Assembly: GCA_034434835.1 (NCBI GenBank)
Contig: DAOTXX010000186.1
Span: 11,309-75,308 of the forward strand
Reading direction: 5' to 3'
Length of the DNA stretch: 64,000 nt
DNA from: JBGLNJ01 sp034434835
Lineage (GTDB): Bacteria; Chloroflexota; Anaerolineae; Fen-1058
The position numbers and the translations under genes are program-made. Under the pieces are notes generated by a model. That model worked only from the letters and a program-made list of their open reading frames with translations, was not told where the DNA came from and searched no databases. Position 1 is the first letter of the stretch; every line of letters starts with the position of its first letter. Positions 57,698 through 64,000 of the stretch are shown here, one piece after another.

Positions 57698-60241
57698 ATG
57701 ACTAGAGCAGCAAAGTCCAAACTGCCCGCACGCACATCCGCTACCGCCCAAAAGCGAAAAACAACGGCAGCGAAGCGCAAGACGATCGCGCCCAATCCCA
57801 AGTCGGCCACAAAAAGTCGCTCCGCCGAGTTCGATCGCTTGCGGGCAAATTATCTCTCGCACCTCCAACGAACCTGGCGCGCGCTTGACTTTAAGGGCAT
57901 CCCACAACTGGACACGTTCTCGCGCGAGTTGTTGCTTGAAGATGTATATGTACCACTGGTGGCACGGCCCGAAATGCCGGCAGGCGAGACCTGGGATCGC
58001 CGCGCAGCAGGACGCGCCATCAGCAGAGACGTTCTGCCAGAACAGGTATTGGATGACGTTGATGCTTCGCCTGTGTCGATCGAGCGGGCGTTGGCCGATA
58101 AACCTCGCGTGGTCGTCATCGGCGATCCGGGATCCGGCAAAACCACTTTGCTCAAGCATCTCGCGCTGACCCTGGCCGGGAGGCCGGACAGCCCCCTACC
58201 CATCCTGATCCCGCTCAATGCCTACGCCGATACGCTGGCACGATCCGATCACAACCTGCAACAGTATCTGCCAGAATATTTCGCCGGCTTGGAACAAGGC
58301 CTATCGGATCTGAGGCCGCTGTTCGATAGAGAGATCGCGCGCGGCCAGGCGCTGATCCTGCTCGATGGGCTGGATGAGGTCCAACGCGAACGTGCCCACC
58401 TGGTCAACAAGGTCGAGGCCCTTGCCCGCGAGGTCGTTGCGCTCGGCAACAAGGTCGTCGTCACCAGCCGGATCGTGGGATACCGCGAATCGCCGCTCGA
58501 CCCGAAAGAGTGGGCGCTCTATACCCTGCTTGACTTTGATCGTGACGACATCGAAGAGTTTGCGGCCAGGTGGTGCGTTGCGTTTGAAAAGAGCACGCTC
58601 GGCGACACCATCGAGGCGCGTCTGGCCGCCGAGACGGAGCGACGCAGCTTGCTGGAGGCGATTGACGCCAACCCCGGTGTGGCGAACCTGGCCAGCAACC
58701 CACTCTTGCTCACCATCCTGGCGCTCATCAAGCGGCAGGGCGTCAAACTGCCCAACCATCGCGTCGAGCTATACGAGTTGTACCTCAAGACACTCATTAC
58801 GGCGTGGAGCAAGGCACGCGCGCTCGACAGGCGACCAGTCGGCCCGCCGCTCGATTACCTGCAAACGATCTCGGTTCTAGGCCCATTGGCACTTTGGCTG
58901 CGCGAAGAAAACCCCACGGCGGGCCTGGTGCCCAAGGAGCGATTGATCGAATGGCTGGCCCATCACTTTACCGGCGAAGACTGGGGGCTGCTGCCTGGCC
59001 CGGCCGCCGAGCGAGCGATCGAGTTCCTGGAAAGTGTGCGCAAGTACTCGAACCTGTTGCTGGAGCGCGGGCAAGGGCGCTTTGGCTTTATCCACTTGAC
59101 GCTCGAAGAGGCATTAGCCGCGCGCGGCCTGGTCCAGCAGGGACAGTTGAAATTGGATCCGTGCCTCGACATCATCCGACGCCATCTCACCGATCCAGGC
59201 TGGCGCGAAACGATCTTGCTGGCGGTCGGCGTGTGGGGACTGGTGCGCGAGCAGCCCCGTGTGGCAGGCGAGGTCGTGCGGGCCATCTTGAAAATGAACT
59301 GCGCGGGCGCGGACGCCGGCAAGAATATCTTGATGGCCGGCGCCTGCCTCAAAGATATTGGCGCGATGGGGATGGGGCACGGCGCGGCGAACGAGGTCGT
59401 CGAGGCATTGGTGGCCGCATCGCGTAACCGCGCACTTCCACCGGTCGCTCAACGAGATGCCGGATTCATGTTGGGCCGCGTCGGTTGGATGCCGTCTGAC
59501 CTGGATGCTTTCCTGCCGGTTCCAGCCGGTCTGTTTCTGTATGGCGATAACAAAAAGCCCGTCGAACTTGGCGTGCCCTTTGCCATCGCCAAATATCCGG
59601 TCACCAACCTGCACTATCGTCGTTTCATCGAGGCGGACGGCTACAACCGCCGCGAATTTTGGAGCGACGAGGGATGGGCCTGGCGCACGGGAAGTTATGA
59701 TGCTCACGCGCCCATCGAGGCGAGGGACTGGCTGACCCGGCGTCCGCCAGACAAGCGCCGGGAGCCGTTCTATTGGCAAGACGCCAAGTGGAACAACCCA
59801 CTCGCCCCGGTGGTCGGCATCAGTTGGTTCGAGGCCGAAGCCTACTGCCACTGGCTGACCCGGCAACTGGGCAAGCCGGCTCGACTGCCGACAGAAGCCG
59901 AATGGGAAAAAGCGGCCCGAGGGACCGATGGCCGGCTGTGGCCGTGGGGCAACGAATGGAACAAGCATCTCTGCAATAACCGGGAGCTGGGATTCGGTCA
60001 TCTGTGCATCGTGGGCATGTTCCCGAAAGGCGCCAGTCCCTACGGCGCGCAGGACATGGCAGGCAATGTTTGGGAGTGGACCAGTTCAGTCAAGATTCAC
60101 GACAGAATCGTCTATCGCGCTGTGCGCGGCGGCTCGTGGACGTACTTTAAGAGGCTGACCGGCTGCGCGTACCGATTAGGTTACATGCCCGCCAGTTTTC
60201 ACACTCAGGTCGGCTTTCGGGTGATTTGCCAGGAAGGGTGA
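57698..60241 (+). CDS. NACHT-FGE protein
   Basis: An 847-residue protein. The N-terminal 45 residues are strongly basic (KRKTTAAKRKT), then a short helical region. A NACHT ATPase follows (Walker A GDPGSGKTTLL at about 142-152, LILLDGLDEVQ at about 218, VVVTSRIVGY, FGFIHLTLEEALAARGL). The C-terminal FGE-sulfatase domain (about 605-845) has YPVTNLHYRRFI, LPTEAEWEKAARG, AGNVWEW, RGGSW and GFRV. As in the larger protein, only one cysteine (GCAYR) remains near the end, so formylglycine-generating activity is unlikely. The residues between RGGSW, CAYR and GFR differ from those of the other copy much more than the flanks do. Likely an NLR-like sensor. Divergent from the giant gene. Confidence 0.92.
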   Translation: MTRAAKSKLPARTSATAQKRKTTAAKRKTIAPNPKSATKSRSAEFDRLRANYLSHLQRTWRALDFKGIPQLDTFSRELLLEDVYVPLVARPEMPAGETWDRRAAGRAISRDVLPEQVLDDVDASPVSIERALADKPRVVVIGDPGSGKTTLLKHLALTLAGRPDSPLPILIPLNAYADTLARSDHNLQQYLPEYFAGLEQGLSDLRPLFDREIARGQALILLDGLDEVQRERAHLVNKVEALAREVVALGNKVVVTSRIVGYRESPLDPKEWALYTLLDFDRDDIEEFAARWCVAFEKSTLGDTIEARLAAETERRSLLEAIDANPGVANLASNPLLLTILALIKRQGVKLPNHRVELYELYLKTLITAWSKARALDRRPVGPPLDYLQTISVLGPLALWLREENPTAGLVPKERLIEWLAHHFTGEDWGLLPGPAAERAIEFLESVRKYSNLLLERGQGRFGFIHLTLEEALAARGLVQQGQLKLDPCLDIIRRHLTDPGWRETILLAVGVWGLVREQPRVAGEVVRAILKMNCAGADAGKNILMAGACLKDIGAMGMGHGAANEVVEALVAASRNRALPPVAQRDAGFMLGRVGWMPSDLDAFLPVPAGLFLYGDNKKPVELGVPFAIAKYPVTNLHYRRFIEADGYNRREFWSDEGWAWRTGSYDAHAPIEARDWLTRRPPDKRREPFYWQDAKWNNPLAPVVGISWFEAEAYCHWLTRQLGKPARLPTEAEWEKAARGTDGRLWPWGNEWNKHLCNNRELGFGHLCIVGMFPKGASPYGAQDMAGNVWEWTSSVKIHDRIVYRAVRGGSWTYFKRLTGCAYRLGYMPASFHTQVGFRVICQEG

Positions 60242-60327
60242 CTGTCACATTTTGGGCCTCGTGCGGTGTTTATTGTATGCAAGTAGGACGACATCTCCCA
60301 TGCCGTCCATCGGGCAACGGAGCAAGA

Positions 60328-60900
60328 GTGGCAGCGACAGATAGCGTGTTGTTGAGTCGTGCGCGCGCAGGCGATCAGGCTTCGTTCGACGAATTGTTCC
60401 TGCGCTACTATGGCCGCATCTATGACGTACTCTTTCGCCTGACCGGCGACGCCGCCGAGGCAGACGACCTGACGCAGGAAACGTTCATTCGGCTGTATCG
60501 CCACCCGCTGCCAGAGTCACCGGGACGCGAGCACAATGTGGGTGGCTGGCTATATCGCGTGGCCGTCAACCTGGGCTACAATGCGTTGCGCGCTTCTCAC
60601 CGCCGGGTCACTCATGAGCAGGCCGACGAGGCGCCGTCATTTGCCGACCCCGAAGCCGCCGCCGTCGAAAGCGACGAACGTCGCCGCGTGCGCGAGACGC
60701 TCGCGCTGCTTTCACCGCAGCAGGCGCAATTGCTCCTGCTCCGCCATGCCGGGCTTTCTTACAAGGAGCTAGCCCAGGCCCTGGACGTAGCTCCCACCTC
60801 GATCGGCACGCTCCTGGCACGCGCCGAGCGCGCGTTCGAGGCGCGATACCGGGCCATGGTCGGGACTGACGCCACAGGAGTGAACGATGCACACGAATGA
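60328..60900 (+). CDS. ECF-type RNA polymerase sigma factor
   Basis: A 190-residue sigma factor of the extracytoplasmic-function group. Region 2 includes FDELFLRYYGRIYDVLFRLTGD and EADDLTQETFIRLYRH; region 4 includes LLSPQQAQLLLLRHAGLSYKELAQALDVAPTSIGTLL. The GTG at 60328 is preferred because GGAG lies 5 nt upstream and the family sequence begins just after; the frame is open further upstream. Its end overlaps the anti-sigma gene by 14 nt, so the pair is co-translated. Likely autoregulated, though no promoter of its own type could be identified. Confidence 0.94.
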   Translation: MAATDSVLLSRARAGDQASFDELFLRYYGRIYDVLFRLTGDAAEADDLTQETFIRLYRHPLPESPGREHNVGGWLYRVAVNLGYNALRASHRRVTHEQADEAPSFADPEAAAVESDERRRVRETLALLSPQQAQLLLLRHAGLSYKELAQALDVAPTSIGTLLARAERAFEARYRAMVGTDATGVNDAHE

Positions 60901-62056
60901 AGGAACACTGCGGGCCTATCTCGACGGCGAGCTGAGCCAGCCGGCGTGCAACACTGTCGCCGCACACCTGCGCGAGTGTGGCGCGTGCCGCAAGCAGTTG
61001 GAAGCGCTGGCGTCGCGCGCCTCGGCCACGTCGGGACATCTTCAGGCGCTTACGCCCCGCGGGGCCGAACGGCCCGCGCCTGCTCCGATCGCGCTCTCCC
61101 GGCTTCACGCGCGTCTATCCGACGAACACAGTCAGCCGGTGTCCTCATACCGGCCAGAAGAAGGAGGTTTTTCTGCCATGTTCCAACGAATGTTCAATCG
61201 CAAGTATCGGGCCGTGTGGGCGGGTCTGGCGGTCATTGTGATCATTGGCCTGCTCTTTACCCTGGCCCCCGTGCAGGCCGCCGCGAGCGAATTCCTGGGG
61301 CTGTTTCGCGTTCGCAAGTTTGCCATCGTCGCCATCAATCCGGCTGACCTGCAAGACCTGAACCAGATCGGCGGTCAAATTGACAAGCTGCTTTCCGATC
61401 AGGTGACGGTGGTCAAGCAGCCGGGTGAGACCGTGACGGTGGCAAGTACCGCCGAGGCTTCACAAAAGGCCGGCATCCGCGTTCGATTGCCGTCGGCACT
61501 TGATCAGCCCAAGCTGCGCGTGCAGGATGGTGTGGACATCAAGCTCCAAGTGGACCTGGCGCGCATCCAGGCGATCCTCGACGCCGCCGGCCGCAGCGAC
61601 ATCAGGCTGCCCCAGGCCTTGGACGGATCGAATGTCGAGTTCGTCATCCCACCGATGGTCACCGCCGAGTACGGCAGTTCCTCCTACGGGGCCGATTACG
61701 TGATGCTGGTGCAGCTTGCCAGCCCAACAGTGGATGCGCCCGCAGGTATCAACCTGGCTCAGATCGGCGAAGCGATGCTGCAGCTCCTGGGCCTTTCGCC
61801 GGCCGAAGCCCGGCACTTTGCGCGCTCGATTGACTGGTCGTCTACGTTGGTCATCCCGATGCCGACCGACGCCGGCTCGTTCCGCGACGTGAACGTGGAC
61901 GGCACGCAGGGGGTGCTCATCGAGTCCAGACCACAATCTCGTAGCATGCGCAGGACGCAATACACGCTGCTCTGGCAAAAGAACGATGTCGTGTACGGCC
62001 TGGTGTGGTGGAACGACGCCACGCGCGGGATCGAGATCGCCAATTCGCTCCGGTAG
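60887..62056 (+). CDS. zinc-finger anti-sigma factor with large extracytoplasmic domain
   Basis: A 389-residue membrane protein. The N-terminus has the anti-sigma zinc motif HLRECGACRKQ (H-x3-C-x2-C), preceded by LRAYLDGELS. One membrane helix (about 109-128, AVWAGLAVIVIIGLLFTL) separates it from a ~260-residue outer domain, in which I see no known catalytic motif. It should hold the preceding ECF sigma factor until a surface signal arrives. Overlap with the sigma gene (14 nt) supports the pairing. A terminator follows at 62112-62148. Confidence 0.92.
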   Translation: MHTNEGTLRAYLDGELSQPACNTVAAHLRECGACRKQLEALASRASATSGHLQALTPRGAERPAPAPIALSRLHARLSDEHSQPVSSYRPEEGGFSAMFQRMFNRKYRAVWAGLAVIVIIGLLFTLAPVQAAASEFLGLFRVRKFAIVAINPADLQDLNQIGGQIDKLLSDQVTVVKQPGETVTVASTAEASQKAGIRVRLPSALDQPKLRVQDGVDIKLQVDLARIQAILDAAGRSDIRLPQALDGSNVEFVIPPMVTAEYGSSSYGADYVMLVQLASPTVDAPAGINLAQIGEAMLQLLGLSPAEARHFARSIDWSSTLVIPMPTDAGSFRDVNVDGTQGVLIESRPQSRSMRRTQYTLLWQKNDVVYGLVWWNDATRGIEIANSLR

Positions 62057-62078
62057 AGACAACTGCACGAACCGACCT

Positions 62079-62102
62079 GGGCAAGGGCGAGCCTTGCCCC
62101 TA
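62079..62102. repeat. GGGCAAGG/CCTTGCCC hairpin ending CCCCTAC
   Basis: An 8-bp stem with a 5-nt loop, ending CCCCTAC like the repeats at 7146 and 35740. It lies just past the anti-sigma stop. Confidence 0.6.
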
Positions 62103-62111
62103 CACAAAGAG

Positions 62112-62148
62112 GGCGGCCTCGGCCAGTTGGCGGGGCCGCCTTTTCTTT
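62112..62148 (+). terminator. intrinsic terminator of the sigma/anti-sigma operon
   Basis: GGCGGCC (62112-62118) pairs with GGCCGCC (62134-62140), followed by TTTTCTTT. Confidence 0.78.
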
Positions 62149-62164
62149 GGTAGAATCAGCGCCG

Positions 62165-63067
62165 ATGCTGCAAGAGCGCCGCCGCTTTCTCTATCCGATC
62201 CCGACCCGCCGCCCTCCGCCCTCACGCTGGCCGACGGGCAAGCCGGAGCGCAAGCCGCTGCGCCGCAACGTCGCGGCGCTGGTCGCAGTCGCGTTTCTCG
62301 TCTCGATGTCACTTGCCGTGTTGCTCGCGCCTGTCCTCGCCCCGGTTCAGCCGATGCAAGTGAACACCCTCAATCAATTTTCCCCGCCCAACCGCACCCA
62401 TCCGTTGGGCACCGATTTCCTTGGGCGAGATGTGCTGAGCCGTCTCCTTTACGGCGGCAGGTTGACGCTCGGCGTGGGGCTGGTAGCGGCGGCCGTCGCT
62501 GCCTTGCCTGGGCTGACGTTGGGGTTGATCGCAGGATACTATGACGGTTGGCTCGACGAGGTGATCGCGCGGACGATGGACGTGCTGCTGGCGATCCCGT
62601 ATCTCTTGCTCGCGCTGACCATCGTCGCGCTGATGGGCCAGCGGCTCGAAGGCGTGGCGTTGGGGATCGGATTGGCCGGAATACCCGGCACCGTGCGCGT
62701 TGTGCGTTCGGCGGTGGTGAGCTTGCGGCGGAGGCCGTTTGTGCTCGCTGCGCGATCGGTCGGCTGTACCGAGGCGCGCATCTTGTTGCGTCACATTTTG
62801 CCCAACGTCATGGGGACGCTGCTGGTCATCGCCACGCTGCAAGTGGGCTGGGCAATCTTGAACGCCTCGGCGCTGACGTTTTTAGGGGTGGGCACACCGC
62901 CGGGCGTCCCAGAGTGGGGGGCGATGCTGCACGAGGGGAGGCTTTACCTGCGCCAGGCGCCGTGGGTCGCCCTGGCCTCTGGTTCGATGCTCACGCTGAC
63001 GGTGCTTTCGGTGAATCTGGTGGGCGATGGCTTGCGGGATGCGGTGGATCCGAGGCTGAGGCTCTAA
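62165..63067 (+). CDS. ABC transporter permease, DppC/OppC family
   Basis: A 300-residue inner-membrane permease of a peptide/nickel-type importer. It has an N-terminal basic segment, a first membrane helix (LVAVAFLVSMSLAVLLAPVLAP), the family motif HPLGTDFLGRDVLSRLLYGGR, the EAA loop (AARSVGCTEARILLRHILPN), and four to five further helices ending GDGLRDAVDPRLRL as is usual for DppC. No DppB, ATPase or binding-protein gene is adjacent, so it is orphaned here. The ATG at 62165 is used although no ribosome-binding site is seen; a TTG six codons upstream is possible. Confidence 0.94.
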   Translation: MLQERRRFLYPIPTRRPPPSRWPTGKPERKPLRRNVAALVAVAFLVSMSLAVLLAPVLAPVQPMQVNTLNQFSPPNRTHPLGTDFLGRDVLSRLLYGGRLTLGVGLVAAAVAALPGLTLGLIAGYYDGWLDEVIARTMDVLLAIPYLLLALTIVALMGQRLEGVALGIGLAGIPGTVRVVRSAVVSLRRRPFVLAARSVGCTEARILLRHILPNVMGTLLVIATLQVGWAILNASALTFLGVGTPPGVPEWGAMLHEGRLYLRQAPWVALASGSMLTLTVLSVNLVGDGLRDAVDPRLRL

Positions 63068-63078
63068 ACTCGTGCACT

Positions 63079-63795
63079 CTACCCGGCGGGCATCGTGCGC
63101 GAGCCTCCCAGTCCGATCACTTCGCCCAGCCTGAGAGCATCTTGTTCAACCCGTTGTATCAAACCGGCCTGCTCGCCCGGCTCCGGGGTCTCGAGCAAAC
63201 GTATCGCGTTTTGCCATACGGTCTCACGCCACTGAGTGATCAGACGAGAGATCAGAACCTCATCTATTCGACCCAATAGTTTGTCAAGGATGTCCATCAC
63301 CGGCATGGCCGGCTCTAGCACCTGATCCTGTACAGCATCAATCGTGCGGCCAATCACATCGTTCACGTGACAATGATCCGCATAACGGGCAACGCGCTGG
63401 CTGTCCGAGAGATCGGCCCACTCTGGCCCGAGCAAGTCAACCAAAGTCAGCACCAAATCATAGTTGATGTGCGCATTGACGCCCAACAGCAGCTTTTGGA
63501 GCGGCAGAGCGCCGGGGTCACGAGTTGCGTTGTGTGCCAGTTGCCAGACCACAGGTGCGGCGGTAGGGGTCTGTTCATAGGCCTCGAGCGCGACAAAGTA
63601 GTAATCGGCAAAGCGATGCAAGAGTCTCTCGACCCAAGCAGGGTCATTGAACTCGTGCTGGTCAATCGCCGACAGCATGTTACACGTCATCATCATGTAG
63701 CAGTTCAAAAAGATCGCCCTTTGATCGGCTCGTTCTTCCCACTGCCTGATGAGCGTCTGCATCCGTGCAACCACTGGGACTTGCGACCAAGCCAA
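63079..63795 (-). CDS. DUF5995-like protein
   Basis: A 238-residue soluble, helical protein. The segment PLQKLLLGVNAHINYDLVLTL with WVERLLHRFADYYFVAL matches what I recall of the DUF5995 family, whose function is unknown. Conserved His and Asp residues (NAHINYD, DHCHVND) could bind a metal, which is inference only. A TTG start at 63795 is chosen because GGAGG lies 5 nt upstream; an ATG at 63762 is an alternative. Convergent with the permease gene, with 11 nt between stops. Confidence 0.75.
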   Translation of the reverse strand: MAWSQVPVVARMQTLIRQWEERADQRAIFLNCYMMMTCNMLSAIDQHEFNDPAWVERLLHRFADYYFVALEAYEQTPTAAPVVWQLAHNATRDPGALPLQKLLLGVNAHINYDLVLTLVDLLGPEWADLSDSQRVARYADHCHVNDVIGRTIDAVQDQVLEPAMPVMDILDKLLGRIDEVLISRLITQWRETVWQNAIRLLETPEPGEQAGLIQRVEQDALRLGEVIGLGGSRTMPAG

Positions 63796-63822
63796 TCTGC
63801 CCTCCTCTATCTGCAATAATTG

Positions 63823-63905
63823 GTAACTACTCAGCCGTCATGGCGAGGAGGCCCGCGAAGCGGGCCAACGAAGCAATCTCAGCGATCGAAGCACAGAGAT
63901 TGCTT
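63823..63905. mobile_element. MITE-like element, truncated copy
   Basis: It begins GTAACTACTCAGCC and follows the 35372-35514 element through GAGGAGGCCCGCGAAGCGGG and the GAAGCAATCTC/GAGATTGCTT stem, then diverges. The right terminal repeat is missing. Confidence 0.78.
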
Positions 63906-64000
63906 GTATATTAGATCATGAACCTTAAAACTTGAATAGCGTTTGCAACCTCCGTCCAGCAGGGTCTATACTTGTCCTGGGAGGGCAGGAGTGGGTAAAG
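63906..64000 (+). promoter_or_regulatory. window end with a possible promoter
   Basis: TTGCAA (about 63943-63948), 18-nt spacer, TATACT (about 63967-63972). It could drive a gene beyond the window. Nothing else is seen here. Confidence 0.35.

Noticed and set aside
34397..60330. A DGR reverse transcriptase or template repeat near the NACHT-FGE genes
   Set aside because: No frame with RT motifs and no second copy of the FGE 3' ends with A-rich variable codons was found in the window.

Overview
The window looks like a chromosomal contig of an uncultured Chloroflexota bacterium, probably Anaerolineae- or Caldilineae-like. This rests on high-GC coding sequence, a very long poly-HAMP protein, STAND/NACHT ATPases fused to FGE-sulfatase domains, secreted proteins ending in a short PLVLR-type tail, and many short palindromic repeats between genes. 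I made no database comparison, so the taxonomic call is inference. Housekeeping genes include lysA, recJ, leuS, a cold-shock gene and four tRNAs (Arg-CCT, Ala-CGC, Ala-GGC, Cys-GCA).

Layout. 1-8.7 kb: the tail of an alpha/beta hydrolase, tRNA-Arg, a cold-shock gene with its own promoter and a terminator-like leader, a small CxxC protein, a GH13-like lipoprotein with a degraded active site, lysA, recJ, a fatty-acid-hydroxylase-like membrane protein and a Cas4/AddB-type nuclease. 9.0-13.3 kb (minus): a cobalamin-riboswitch operon with a surface alpha/alpha-barrel protein, EcfT and a double EcfA ATPase, but no S component. 13.3-17.7 kb (plus): two tRNA-Ala genes run straight into a T-box leader with apparent specifier CTC (Leu), then a YdjM-like membrane protein, leuS and tRNA-Cys. 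18.1-21.6 kb: a HARE-HTH/pRiA4b-ORF3 protein and a large unknown partner.

22.3-60.2 kb is a signalling and conflict-type region. It holds a STAND-TPR protein, a hybrid histidine kinase with a degenerate second receiver, and a tight three-gene plus-strand operon: a membrane poly-HAMP protein lacking the chemoreceptor tip, an AAA/STAND ATPase, and a 1,429-residue AAA-TPR-NACHT-FGE protein. Next come a GH32 enzyme, a 1,730-residue secreted repeat/CARDB protein, a 4,718-residue coiled-coil protein, and a second NACHT-FGE protein divergent from the giant gene. 60.3-63.8 kb holds an ECF sigma/anti-sigma pair, a DppC-type permease and a DUF5995-like protein.

The most notable features are: the giant coiled-coil gene, which includes sixteen 50-residue repeats; the poly-HAMP/AAA/NACHT-FGE operon plus a second NACHT-FGE, both FGE domains resembling diversity-generating-retroelement targets; and a family of 33-bp palindromes with an unusual two-way folding architecture, X-Y-X'-NNN-X-Y'-X', mostly at gene ends. 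Promoters were called by eye from -35/-10 hexamers with the stated spacing.
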